From Neospora caninum Liverpool (Eukaryota > Apicomplexa > Conoidasida > Eucoccidiorida > Sarcocystidae): a DNA stretch of 64,000 bases. The notes under the pieces were generated by a model that worked only from the letters and a program-made list of their open reading frames with translations, made no database searches and had not been told where the DNA came from. The stretch covers positions 372,001 to 436,000 of the forward strand of contig NC_018388.1 of NCBI RefSeq assembly GCF_000208865.1, in the 5' to 3' direction. The stretch's first letter is position 1; each line of letters begins with the position of its first letter. A program made the translations under genes and the position numbers. Of the stretch, positions 1-13,800 are shown one piece after another.

Positions 1-3000
1 GATAGAGACAACATACGTTCCGGCTAACGGATGCAGGGTCGAGCATAGACGAATACTCCGCGACAAGCGGAGGCTGCGGCAACTCTCATGGTTTGCTCGA
101 TTTCAGGTGCGGGGAAAAAGCTGAAAATTTGAGGTTAAAAAGATAATACGCGGCACTTCGCTCTACTGCCCTGGATTTCGCAAACCCCCTCAGTCGCTTT
201 CAAACCGTTGCGAAATTTCCTTAGTTCTTAAATCACGTTGGACCCCTCTAGGCACTCCATAACACAATTGATTTTGCGCGGAAAGTGGCAGATCAATGTT
301 GGTCTGACGCTGTTCCTATCACGCGGAAAGTTATTACCTAACGGTAGATCTCCAGTCCAGAGAATTCCATTCAGATGTATTGTTCTGAGATTTGCAGTAA
401 TTTTTTCCGGGAACCTCTCTCTCACCTCATGGGCTGGCCCGTCGTCTTCAGTTGTCCACAGGAGGGCGGTCAAAATCAAGAATGAGGCAGTTAGACTGTG
501 GCCTGTTGATACACACGCAGTAAACCGACTTACGTCTCCTGGCTGCGCTTTGCTGTACCGTGTCCACAAAATACCCAACTCACAAGTTGGCTACGACGCC
601 CTTTACAAATGTGCAGCCGTATGATTCCTGCTTTCATAACGTGTTGTCCAAATTAATTTCCCATTCCCTTGAAATTTCCGCACAACCTTCTGTCTTTTCA
701 CACAAATCAGTCCTGTACAGGCTGTGCCTGCCTTTGTCATTGCAGTGAACCTTTCAACCGTGCAGCAGCCTACCACATCATGATTTCGTCAGTAGCCCGT
801 GCAACCAATTCGTGTTATTAAATGTTGCCACAATCTTCATACTCTCTTCTGTTTCCCCCTCAGCCAGCCTCTGCTGTTGCTCCTTATGTGTTGCCGGTAC
901 CGAGCACACGGCATTAGGTACCCCGATGTGTTCGGGTAAGGCTGACAAAAATAGGGATTGGGCCCTAGGTAGAATAGGAGACCGAAGGCAACAGAACTGC
1001 ATCGATGACAAATATACTGAGATTCACTAGTTGGCGCACCGTAGAATCTGAAGGAGTGCCGTGCAGGCCTTCGGGACCGCTACTTGATCAAGCCTCGCTT
1101 GAGGCTGCTTCCCAGACGGAGTCACAAACATAATGCGTTCCTTGTGCTTCACCAACAAACACTGGAATACATGACGGATTGCTACGAGCGAAAAAAGCAC
1201 AATGAGACTGGAGCCCAGACCTCCGTTCATATACTCTCCGTCTATATCGAACTCCGGAGTTGAGCGATATAGCTTATTGTATACGTTGGACTCAAGATAT
1301 TGTTCACGGCAAATTCTGGAATTTACTAGGAGACTGGCGACGTAGTGACTGAGCACATCATTTCCTTGCTTGCAACCAGGTGCAACGTAAGACGACATCA
1401 GGATACGATATATTGTCGCTTTACGCAGGCCCTGTGCAATCGTGTGAGCTTGCGACCCTTTGGATATATGCCTGCTGCAAAGAAAGGGAGTAACCTGTGT
1501 GCATGTAGTTCTTTGACCTTTTGCAAGAAGACCAAGTAGAGCAAGATTTCGCTTGACGGTTTCCAGAATTGCCGATAAAGCATTTTCCAAAATTACGTTC
1601 TTGATCAGTCTGTGTTGAAGCCCTTTCAACGCACGCATTACCGGTCCGGGCTGTATACATGTGTTCGGAGCCCCTTCTTTAACACACGGCAATGAATGTT
1701 AGCCGGGTTTCGAGGATTCGTGCAGATTCAGTGGAGATACTCTACGAAGACGAATGAACCGACACAGACTAGCATTGGTAATATACCGCCGATGTGTCCT
1801 TCATTGAAATGGGGGACCTAAAAGTAACCCATTAGGTATTTTTCGAAACAAGCTTCCTGTCTCAATCACAAAATGATCTACTGAAATGTTTGCGGTCTGG
1901 TTGTTCCTGAGTTATCCGGATATCCGGCTACCCTGAGGCTTCATAAAGCTGGACGGCCTGTTTTCCATGCCACCTTCTAGCAATCACTTGTGCGCCAGAT
2001 AGGTTCCGGAACACCTTGGATGCCACTGATCACAATGGTCTGCTTCACCGTAGTGGAGCCTCGGGTTCACCGACCGCCGCACGCGACAAGCGTGGGAAGG
2101 CGGATCTTCATCCCTTATCGGACGTTTCAGGAGACCTACAAATAGACAGAGACTATGGTGGGTACCTTTTGGCGCTTGCTAACCGAATTGCATCAGTTGG
2201 AGTACGGGACTTAGCCATCGTACTCTCAGTTGGCGTTTGGTGTTGCAGCACCTGCAAGCAGCAACGCAGCCATACGTATTTCAATATATTTAAGCAGACA
2301 TCGGGGGGCATCGTTCTCTGCATAATTACGCAGCTCCACAGGATAAAGCATCGGTCTGCTGTGTCGAAGGGGTCCGACAACATATTCATTCGCTGCACTA
2401 TACGCCACGACGCCGGATTGCCGACTTGGGGCTACGAATAGAGCCAATCACAGTCTGGGAGAAACCAAGGATGTCACAAGCACCCGGTCCCATGCTACGC
2501 TTTCATTGCGGAAAGAAGTAAAGGCGCCTGCGATGCATTATCAGCTGTCAGAAAGGTGTGGATGAAGAGGCACTAGTCCGCGACATTATGGTCCTGCAGT
2601 CCAGTTAGGCACGCGGACATCAGTGTCTGGCGCTGTGTTCTCATGACAACTCGACTTGTGGCGTCTTGTCTGGTATATGCTTTAGGAGCACCAGCAGAAT
2701 ATGGAGGCATTCGACACTGGAGGATAGTTGGACACGCGCAGGAGGTTTCCATGCATGTACGAGAGCGACTCCCTTTATGGATAAGCCCAGGCTGGCCCTT
2801 GCGAAGCCTTCGTCATGTTTCGCGCCCAGTGGTGGCGCGACCATGACGCTTCATAGATTAAACTTTGGGAATAAGGTCGACGACCGCTTTCAACCATCAT
2901 CTTCTTGCCATTCTCTCTCATCTGTCGGCACTGGCTTGTTTATGGAAGATCTCGCCTTCCTAGGTAGGGTAGAGCAGCGCGATTATCAGGCTTGTGTTTT

Positions 3001-6000
3001 TGTCAAGTGATTGGGTTATTTTCATGCAAAGGGCCGCTTGAGGGCGTGCGAGAATACGTTCGACTCGAGTCGCCAGGTGAAGTGCCAGCCAGGATGAAGG
3101 CCGACTCGAGTAGCTCCTGTTCCCCCTGTGATTACATGCTAAAGAGGCTGCCTTGTTGACGACGATTATTTACGTTCGCTCAGGTCTATGTTGCCTCGGG
3201 AGGGCTTTCTCTCTGTTCGACTAAAATGGCATCATAGTATTCCTCCCGCCAAGGCACTCTGTTTCCCGATGTAGTTTATGCAACAGGATCCTTAGGCGTT
3301 TTGAGATGTCAGGTCACCATAATGCTCGACATGGGAATCATCTGCTCTCTGTTGAGGAAGCACTGAAAAGCAGGATCGGGAAAGCAAATGGCGTATGAGG
3401 TCAGGTCAGAAAATGAGGAGGGTAGAGAATCCCAGCAGCCCCTAAAAAGTACCATCTGTCACTCTCGTTCTCTGGATGATGCTCACTGACGCCCTGTTTC
3501 CCCCTCAGCCTACCCGATTCTGGGTCCAGAGGAGGCTTACATGAGGCATCCTGCAATATCTCTGATGGCGGACCGTAGTCAGAGAGTAGGTTCCATACCC
3601 ACATCAGCAACAGAAATATTCAAATGGGTAACTACGTAAGAATTAGTCTGGAGCATACACAGAGTTTTTGATGCTTCGGCCGCCGCACGCCGGTATATGA
3701 GTGGCACTACAAATAATAAGTGCTGATCTTCAGAACAAATTCACGGTAGCCTGATGTGTTTCACATTTCGGCATTCCCACCGGGATACATGAGGTTAAGT
3801 GGTTTGGCTACAATCGATTCGTCATCGGCCCACGCGGCTTTCGAGTTGGCAGGCCGACCTTGGAAAACACCAGCGGGCGCGTGCTGAAAGTCTTTCGCCT
3901 CCACCGACAACTCCGACGTGGTAGAGCCTAATAGCTGGTCAGACGCTTTTGCTGGGTTCGTTTCGGCAGTTTTTTGTATTCAGCATACAGATATGATACT
4001 GGATTCTCTGGTCATGGGTAGCGAGAGGCGGCAACTAGAAGTACGCCTGAAAGCGTGGGGTCTCATTGTGGCGGGTTAGGGGCTTGGTCACAAGAAAAGC
4101 ACACCAATTGTCGCGAGAGAATCACCAATCGCTACTTCTCGGCGGAGAGCTCTTACTGCAAGCACTGTTCTTTGCACGTTGTTGCAGTGTCAAACAAGCT
4201 GTTGTCGAGGTGTACTCCCATTCGATAAAGAGCCCCGGCGCTTTCACCTCGTGCACTGTCACTTACTGCACGAAACATAGACTATCGTGGGAGAATTGGC
4301 ACTTCCTTCTTGCCGGCGGGATACAATGAGAGTAATCTATATAGCAAGGCAAGAGATTCTTGCCAAGGTCTGTGGTCCCATTGTGAGTCAAGAATTTGAG
4401 CTCCCTATCCTCGCGTTCTTTTTCCGTCGGTCTAAAACATGATTCAATCTCTATACGTCAGTCGATTGCTGCGCATTTTCAGGTGCTCAAAAGCGATCTA
4501 GTAGATCATGACGTTATGTGACAACAGACGCAAGGGGTACGCGGAAGCAGATGAATATATAGCTTCGTATGAGGCGATCAGAGAGACAGGGTGAGGCACC
4601 ATAACTGGGCCGCCTTTTGGAACAACGGCACTGAAGCCTCCCACAGCGTGGCTCTCTATCCGCCACGGTCCCCGCTTGAAGGGGCAAAACCGAGAGCAAA
4701 CGAAACGTCAGCCAGCGCACGCAAGCGGGGCGACTCTCAGAGGTGCTGGTCTCGAGCAACGACAGCCTCCAAGTTCTCGAATGGCGAATTACGTTCCACA
4801 AGCTCCAGTGAAGGATCTTTTTGGAATGACTCGTGTGATTGCCACTGGCGCCAAATACTGGCGCGGTGTCACGGCTTCGTGCTTTGGTGGTTTGAGACAA
4901 CAAGGCGACGTTTCGCCCTCGGACAGACTCTAGCGGTGTCCCAAGTGAGAGCGCCGTTCAAGCGACCAGCATCGCTCACCACCAAGAGAATGCCCAGTGC
5001 CCTGGATACCAAGACCGCGTCTCGGGGAAGGGCCAGAGCTCAGAGGCCCTCAAAAACATATTGGTGTGCGGTTGTAACCACGAACACATCCTGTCCGAGG
5101 CGATTGGCCACCACCCCGTTCGCCAGGATACGTGCGACTCTACGACGAGAGTACGCGGAAGTGCGCAGCGCTGGTGGTGCCCGCCGACGAGACACATATG
5201 CCGAGCTCGAAAAAACTAATCTGAGCCAAGCGCGTGGCTATGTCACGGCTTGAGTGAGACCCAGAGCTCCTAGCATTACGTAGAATTCGTCGCCGAGAAC
5301 GACGCGCGCCATAACGCCAGCTGCAACAGCTGAGTATGGCCGGCCCTGTTCCACATCAAGACAAACACAGCTATTGTGGAGAATGATTCCCAATGCACAT
5401 AAGGGAGTACCAGTGTCATGTATTCGGCACATATCCCTTAGTGATCGGTGTGACTCTGAGAAAAAAAAAAATCTTCTTGGCGGGAGCCAGGGCGCGCACT
5501 GCCTAGCTGCCATTGCGTGGAGCGCGAGTGGCACGACAACGACAGACATCACGGACCATCGAGAGTGCCGGGGCACCTGCAGCCCGTAGGTCAGCGCCGC
5601 TGCCCCGGTGACACGCGCGTCACTACCTCGCGGAGAGTCTTGGAAGTGAAGCCGCGAATGCTTCTTGCGCCTGTGCCGTCACATATCGCTCTGATCGCCG
5701 AATAAAGCAGCGACTTTTCAGCTTATCGCCAAGTTGGAAAAAGAGGGAGATCTTGAGGATTACAGCATTGGAGGAATGTGTCGGTGATCGGAAGAAAGAG
5801 ACCTTCAGGAGAGTCAGCCAGACCCACATTCGCCCGTTGCCGAAACTGAATAAAACGCGGTGCAAACGTGGTAGCGCAGACATACTGTTCTCTTGTCTAT
5901 CGGTCCCTCACCGAGTACTCCGCTGACGGGTGTTGGAGGGCCTGCGGTCGGTGACATATCGCAGCACCATGGAGACGGCTCGTTGCGGATATCGTTTCGC

Positions 6001-9000
6001 TTCACGTTGCGAGAAACCCCCTGCACGACCGCAAGATAATGACGTTTGACCGGCCGGTAAGTCAACACGCAGCTCGGGCACATTCGGCCCCAGTCTCCGG
6101 CGAGCACTTCAGTTCTCCGACTTTTCCTACTCGGCGCAACGAGCACAGTCTCGCCTATCGTTCATATTAACGGTACGAGACTTGTTCCGGCTTCCGGAAT
6201 GACACACTCTGGGCCGCCTGTCCTGGTGTGTGGCACCTTCTAATGGCGCTTTCCGGAGGCGACGTCGACGTAGGCGCTGCGCTCTCGAGGGTCAGACGGG
6301 CGTGGCAGAACTGCACACTGTTGCTGAACAGTGCTGGTCGACGACGAGGACCCTGGGCAGCCTTAGCAGATGCGTCAGCCGTCTGTGTGCTAAAGCAGCA
6401 GACGCAGCAGGCGCTCGTTGACGTCAAGCATCGTGGCAATATCCAGATCCACGCCATTCCAATGTCGTGTGTTTCGGGGCGAGTAACAGTCAGGCATCGT
6501 CATGCTGAGTCGCTGCCAAAAGCTCTCGGTTTGACCACAGTGACTGACGTCTGCGTGCATGTTGAGCAGCAGTTCGAACATCTCCAGAAGACAAGTACTC
6601 GCGCTCATGTGAGGTTAGAAGCTATGGCACCGGTAGCCAACGGAAAGCACCCCGAGCGCAAAGTCTAGTAGACCTCGGTGCTCTTGGCGCACGCGCTCGG
6701 GCCACCACGAACTCCAATCCCGACGAACGATCGGAAACACCCGGCTCTGCTACAAGACTACTGGTCCAAGCCGGCGGTGCCAATCACCCAGGATCTCAAT
6801 CGCGCTACTCGTAATGACTGACGACCGTTCATATGCAGATATATCCACACAGAGTCAGAATTCTCACAACCGTGGTACTTGTGCTGCCCTCGCCCAGCTT
6901 CTCCGGATATTGCCTTCGAGCCGTTAAAAGCCTTCGCTCTTTTAGAGTGTGTCCTGCCTCAGATTCCCGATTTCGTGGTGAAGCGCCCCCTAGGGGCGAT
7001 GCAAAAACTCCTAGATTCCTCGACCTCGGAAGTGCGCCAGTCGAATCACGCACTGGTGCCTGGCGTGACACAATCGGTACCGGCAACTTCATGGTTCGTT
7101 TTTCGTTCGCTTTCCAAGACAGGTTCTTGGCGGCGAGTCGTTCAGTCATACGCATGTGTCGGGCACACCTCGTTCTTGATGTAGCGCAGACACGGGAAAA
7201 TCAACACGAGAACTGAGGCTCACCCGTAACTCGAGTTAATGGAGTCGCGGAAATTTTTTTTCTCCAGCTTATTGTGAAGGGGGCCACTGTGCTGAGTATC
7301 AAGAGAAGATCGTATGCCCACATGGTGCACCGCGTCACGTGCGGCAAAAAACATGTGCGGTTTGGGAGAGGATTATTGTTTTCTACTGCAGTTCTCTCCT
7401 AGGACGACACCTGCATGCGACTGCTTTCACTCACCCTTTGACTGCGCCGCTTGCGGGCTGCGCGCGAAAGCGGTTGCATATGTCACTCCTTTGAGCCGTT
7501 GGGAAACATCCTGCCAGGACAGGCTCCGGCGTTGCAGACATCTGCCGGTGCGGTGTCGTTCGTATGTGGCGTCCATTCATGGCTCGTGTACGTGGTGATT
7601 TCTCGGTATGATCGAATCTGAACGGACCATAATGTCCTACACAAGAGTGGGTGTCCCGCAGATCTGACCGGATGCACGAAGCTGCGTAGCGGCCAAAGAC
7701 CAGAAACATACATTTTCGTGATCGCCAATGTTGGTTCGGGTCCACGCAGCCCTAGGCTACTTCTGAATGGAGAGACCCACCTAGCCCCTTTCGTATGCTG
7801 CCTTTTGCAGTCATCCCCGGAACAAACGAAGTGTTAATGATTGCTGGGCGATACCGATTCGTTGAACTCTGTGACACCGCTGGGCGTATGACGTCCCGTT
7901 AAGCCGTTTTTTTTGTTTATGTATCCGTACGAAGTCTATGTATGGTGGAGGTGATTTCAGCTTGCCTTATACTTTCGCGTAATGAACCCAGCATTTTGGG
8001 CCGCCTTAAGACGCAAGAGGCAAAATCGAAACATGCTAGGTCGATCACGCTCTCTCCGTCTAGATGAGCAAGAAGACGCGCGACGACTTCTTGAGATTGG
8101 GCTGGCTTCTCTACAGATCACCTGTTCCAGGAACAGGGTAGTACAGTAGTTCGTGTATTCAGCTGTCATCTGGGCAGCGGACAGTTGACTTAGCAGCTGT
8201 CGTTTGGCACCAAATTTTCGCTCGATAGAGAGGCTGACATCACTCGACTGCCCTTCCAGCCTTGAACAGCCGTCTGGGTTTAGGCTGCGGGGCACGTAAG
8301 GAATTTTCTGCCTTCCCCGCAGAAAGAGCCCAACCTCTGCCTCGCCTTAGAGACCTATTCCGACGTTGGCGCTTAGCGGGGGAGAGGGGCAGCTCCCGCA
8401 ATTATGAATATGAATGTGTCCTGCAACGGTTTTGAGAAAATCCCTCCGGGAGACGTCTCGAGAACGTCCGGTACTCCGAAGGCACGCCGACAATACGCTG
8501 AAGAACGCCGCCTGAAGCTCTTCTCCAACAGGAGGGAGACAAAACAATATCGACACGATGGCACCTTTTGTGTAGAAAGTGGCAGCTCTTCACCGGACAA
8601 CCAAGATTGGCTGCAGGCCCCGCGTGCCAAGCTGGTGGAAATTGAGGTGGAAGCGAGAAAGGAATCAACCGCGACCTGAAGCACAACGAAGCCTGCTAAA
8701 CAGCTTCCCTTGACGATCGCTCCAGGGCACTTGTGTCTCCTTTAATCCCCAAAAATGAACGTGTGATGCACGGCTGTCGAAGGAGTGGTGATTGTAAACT
8801 CCCTTAGGTTGAGCACCATAGAGCGTGGGGAGCAAATGGATATCCCGACAGTCGAAGCGAACATATTACCATATGCTCCGGTTTTTTAAAACAACTTGGC
8901 TCCATGCTACTGCTCCGAACACTATACCTCTGCATGACTACAAATATCTGTCCGCGGAACGTAGACGGGCATCCGTATCGCGCCGTGTCTCCTTCCAATG

Positions 9001-9900
9001 CCTTGCGACAACAAGTGCCTTACGGCCCACTCCAGGGCGGTTTAAATTCCCTCGCTCCACTGCGTTGTCCGCTATCTAGAATGCCTCTATGGCACTTTTA
9101 CAGCGCCATCCTGGTATTGCTTTATATCTTCGTAAAGAGCGGAAATTCGTCACGACAACTGTTGTAGTTCAGCAAGGCGCCCACACTAGCTGGCCCAAAA
9201 GCCGCACCTCCGAAAAGCCGGTTGTGGTGACAAGCAGGCCGGCAGACCAGCGGTGAGTACACGACGTAACGCCTCCTGCAGATCATAATCGCCGGAGGGC
9301 ACCTGACGGCTGGAATGGAGAGCTGGCTCTAACCGCTCCGCTACATCGGTCTGATACTTTGTCGTGAACACCGCCACTGTCAGCCTTTCCATTATCTCCC
9401 AGCGCTTGGTCATGGGAGACATTGAGAGGATCTCGCGACAACAGGTCCAGCCAAAAGGATCGCACGTGAAAAACCGGATTACCTGGGTATTTGGTAGTCC
9501 TGGGAGCTCGTATCTCTCCAGTAGCTTATTACCGCAAGTCAGTCTACACAGCAGCGCCGAAAATCTTCATAACGACTCGAGAGTGCAAGGGCGTCCGCAC
9601 GTTCCCTGGTTGTGTGAAAAGGTGCTCCTTGTGCATATTCGTCAAGTTTTAAGGACAGGCCGATAATGTTTGTCCCCGGAATCAGTAACTGATGGGGCAC
9701 CCTAAAGGAGAGCGACGCTTGTGTCCGACCATTACCATTGAGGCTATACTCTAATGAATGTTGTCTGGTGCCAACGGAAAACTCAAATAAGGAAGGTGTA
9801 CGCTGTGGTCGCAGGCGACAATCGGCAGTAGTCCCTCATGATGAAGATGTCTTTCGACAAGCAATCTTAACTGCGCTCTGCTACCACAACAGGAGTAAGG
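1..9900. other. Gene-poor region, left part
   Basis: No open frame here looks like a known family and none exceeds about 220 codons. Frames of similar length occur on both strands, which is what non-coding DNA of moderate GC gives. Isolated splice-like pyrimidine tracts occur, but I could not chain exons in a consistent phase. Between about 4.3 and 7.3 kb base composition is more GC-rich and short frames are denser, so a decayed or undetected spliced gene there cannot be excluded. I see no long tandem repeat and no telomere-type repeat. Confidence 0.5.
4781..4933 (+). CDS. Possible 50-codon ORF or exon, unrecognised
   Basis: A short ATG-initiated frame whose product (starting MANYVPQAPVKDLFG) looks more protein-like than its surroundings: mixed composition, aromatic residues and a KYWRG motif, with no low complexity. 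It lies in the GC-richer part of the gene-poor region. I do not recognise a family. It could be a small protein, one exon of a spliced gene, or a chance frame; overlapping frames of 220 codons on the same strand argue for caution. Confidence 0.15.
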   Translation: MANYVPQAPVKDLFGMTRVIATGAKYWRGVTASCFGGLRQQGDVSPSDRL

Positions 9901-10803
9901 TAGTTTGTAGAAATATTGGAATCCCATTTGATAATGTGTAACAGGGAGTCGGGCTTCAGTTGTTATCTGATTGGCATCGCATGCCTGGTGACTTATGATT
10001 CTTATGAATTACAGCACAGTTCCCTGCGTATCCAATACATTGGACTGCCTCAGGCGTTGAAAATACCTCACAGTTCAACCCTGTATTATTTGACCCAGTC
10101 AATTAGTGTTAGGTTTGATATTCTTCACCAACCGATCTCAAATCGTGATGTCTTCGTTTCGTGACGAGCGTGAGTTTAAGACTAGTTTACATGCGGTCAT
10201 TTTAATATGTAGTTTAATTGGAAACTGGAAGACGGGATCGTTACTAGGCGCCAAGTAGTCCTGGGCACTGAATGCATGACGGTGATCATTGTCGCTCTGT
10301 TGCATATATTTACACGATTTAAAATCGTATGTCGGAAACATGCTGGATCCCGACTTTCGCATCCGAGCTCACGTATTACACCTGACGGTAAACTATCGTT
10401 TCCAAGTCAATCTTGTACAATAACACGGGAGTAATGAACCTACGTAGAGTTGCTGATACGATCTGACCTACGACCATTACATAATTTAGAGATAGAAAGT
10501 AACGTGGATCATTATCGATACTCCTTCAACGAAGTAAAGATATCAAATTTTCAATGGTTCCGAGAATATATTAGATAATGCACCTTTGCATTCGCTCAAA
10601 ATCATATAGCTTGCTCGTAAGTATGTGACCAGCGAGCTAAAAATACTCTGATCAAAGAATCCCAAGATAGCGCGAACGATGCCATGACTGAAATATGTAT
10701 CAGTGAGAATAACTACATCATTACCAAATCCATTATCGTCAAGATAAACTGATAGAAATAGCCAGTGTGGCGTTGTGTCGTAGTGGGGAACAGCTGTTTC
10801 AGT
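9901..10803. other. AT-rich island in the gene-poor region
   Basis: Base composition becomes visibly more AT-rich than the flanks. The island holds a plus-strand frame at 9916-10164 (82 codons) and a minus-strand frame open from 10803 down to a stop at 10543, with a moderately protein-like product containing YLDDNGFGND but no early ATG. Neither matches a family I know. The island could be decayed organelle-derived DNA, as the nearby cox1 relic is, or an old degenerate insertion. No terminal repeats were seen. Confidence 0.3.
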
Positions 10804-13800
10804 TCACACAGGGCCTGAGCAGAACCGAGTTTTTTTCTGAGGGAATTGCGCAGAGGCAGCAGTGGTTTGGACCAACGTCGTCTCAGGAATTGTAGTCCCT
10901 CCTCTTCTTAGGTCGTAAGCGTCCGCATAACATGCAGCCGGTTGCTTTTTGCATTGCCACCCGCCCTTCTGCATCCGGAACTATGGTGTAGTGCAGTGTA
11001 CGGTGCTAGTGTTCTTCCCGTTTCGTGTTGGCATGGTCCTCCTTAATGTGGGAGGCATATCCTCATCATTTATTGCTCTCCTGAAGAGAAAAAAACGATT
11101 ATCAAGGCCAACCTTTTTCTTCTCCAGTTGGTAAGCACGCCACAGTGTCAGTGGTGGCTGAGCGGTATCCGGCGTCGGATCACCGCATCCGGGAGCAATT
11201 GTGTCAGTCACCCCCTTACAGCAAAAACAGGTATACGGTCGAGGTTCCAGAAGTCTCGTCGGCCGTGAAATGCTAAACGGGGTCCTGTGTGAGCCATCGC
11301 GTTTCGCCAGGTCAATGCGTGCCCAAACGGGCGGAAACACAGGCTTACCATGAAGTTGAGGCGACGTCCATAGGTTTTTTGTAGCCAGGCGTCGTGCCAC
11401 TTCATCGTCATCGGCAGAAAACAAAGGCTATATGGAGTGATTCTGCTGCAAAGCCTCGAGGAGTCGTCGAGAAGATATTGAGTATTTTGCAACACTGTAC
11501 AGAAGGAGAAAGAAAACCTCCAGATTCCACATGTGCCGTTCACGGTAGCCATCCTAGCCGATGGCAAGAGACGCAACAGCGTCTGGAGTACATTTTGCCT
11601 CTCTGTAGAGAATCAGCAGGGATTCCATGCAACAGTAGGAGTGATCGCATGTGGTACATGGACACGCTCCATAGAGATCTCATGTCTAGAGCTAAGAACT
11701 CCAGCATATGAATGAAATGTCTATCAAATGATTTGGTTAGAACCGTGATGCAACAATTCTTCGAACTGACCCGGTGAGGCTTCATCATCTGTCAGTTGTC
11801 CACTCATCCAAACCCTGCTCGAGCACCAGCAACAGAAAAAAAGAGATCGCGCTACAGGAGCCGTGGAGCCCTCCGTGACTGCTGACCAGATGCGCAATTG
11901 AGTGGATCAGAATTGTTGTGGGGGTAAACTGCAGCAGGAACTGGCAGCAGCTATTTGGCAGTCTCCTCGATAGAACGACAGAGAAGGTTTTTCCAAAAAG
12001 CGATATGTTGTGTCTATCCTTTCTCTGTGCGCCCTCGCCTTGGGCTTCACTGTCTCAGACGAGCTAACCTCCAGCGGTGCGCCAGTTTCTGGAGGAGGTG
12101 AGAAGCAACGAAGATCATTTGTATGACAGGTCAATGTGATTTTTTATGTCCAGTTGGTGCTCAATAGTGGTCATGGTCCGAGTAGTCGACCAAACGTGAA
12201 ATACACTTGACTGCGATGGCAAGTTGTCATTTCTTTCACTTATCGTCGACCCTCATTGCCACGCAGTAGCCGCGTCGCTGCTGGGAGCGGCCCTTAGTCC
12301 TCATACAGGTACTACCCGAGTTGATTTTATAATACCAACAAAAATCGTTGTTGTGGACCTTAGCCGGGGCCAGGTTTATGCCACAGAGTAATATCAGCTG
12401 TCGGATTGATGTACGCACTAAGAGTCCAAAGGGGATGGAAAGTAGGGCAGCCTATCAAGGGGCGTCACGATAGAGGCGAAACTTGGCACATTCGTGCAGC
12501 GGTTCTGGGAGTAAACAGATGCACGAGACGTCACTGAAGATGGGTACCGCTTGTTACGGCTTATTGTTCTAGATAGGCACTCGATGTAACGTTAGCCCAG
12601 TCTCACTACCGACACATTACGCGAGCCCCCTTCCAGGACACGAATAGAGAAACAAGGTATTACAGCCGCCCGCGCCATCCCTCTCTGCTGGCCCTCATAT
12701 AAGTGTTAACGCAAAAAGCACGGCCGGTCCCGAACCACGATAGTCTGTAGATACTATTTGACTCTTAGAGTGAAATAGAAAGGATTGCAGTCTGCTGCGC
12801 CGTCTGTGTATCCATGTACAGTCAGCTTGTAACGAGTAACCTAGGTTTGGTTGTAGTTTACTCCGCCCTGCGTCAGTTGCTTTGCGATAATCGCAGGATG
12901 TATAAACAGCCGTCTTTCCGTATCTTAGTGGAGCAGGTGTTATCCAGCTCACAAGTAACCACGTCCTGGTACGATTTAGTGGACATTCTCGTCATTGGCG
13001 GTTCAGAATCACACAGACAACAGATGCCGTTGAAATCCCTGATACGCCCGCTTCCTAATAAGGGAGACCCTGAGTATGTATCTTCTCGATCGTAGTCTTG
13101 CTATCAAGATGGAACAGAGTTCATGTATTTGGCGGCAGTGAACCAAGGTCTTTCGCACGCCGGAATCAGCGCCTCTTCACCCAGAATCCGCAACGGAGTG
13201 CAGCTACTTTCAAGTGAGATGCATGCATCGGGGCGTCTTGTAGGAACATGAAAATCTCCGGCTCACATATATTGCATTCTGGTAGTTCTTCCTACTAGGA
13301 CAGCCTTCTGTATCAAACAATTAAAAGCACGAGTTGCTAATGGCAAGCGAAGAGCTGCCTTTTTGTTTCTGCAGCGAAGGTGTAATTTTCTATCGCAAGC
13401 CGCAGGAAAAGACAGCGTCCGAGCTCCTCAGCATTTTTTTGTGGTACCGGGAAATAAACGCACAGCTGAACCGTAACGCCGTCGAATATAAACCATTCCA
13501 CAGCATGCAATTGCATTCAGAGCCGAAATGTGGAGCGAATTTGGCGGAGAAACTCGAAAACATAGAGCCTACAGTATATATGAAGTCACACACTTTCCTT
13601 ACCTGCGTTACTGTCTGTGTGTCTCATAGCGCTGCGTGTCCATCGGGCTGGTAACCCTGTTCGCTCTGGATTCATTTCTTGCCGCTGCTAGTGAAGGTGG
13701 CGGAGGCAAACGGCACGCATGTGAAGTTTCCACCATCATTTCTTGCACGGATCAAAGAATCGGAAGTGTTAGGTGGTCGACCTCATGAAATTTAGCGATG

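Noticed and set aside
847..3509. A 17-bp sequence CTGTTTCCCCCTCAGCC present near 847 and again near 3493
   Set aside because: It is a pyrimidine tract ending in AG, typical of splice-acceptor-like sequence. There is no flanking similarity, so it is not a repeat element.
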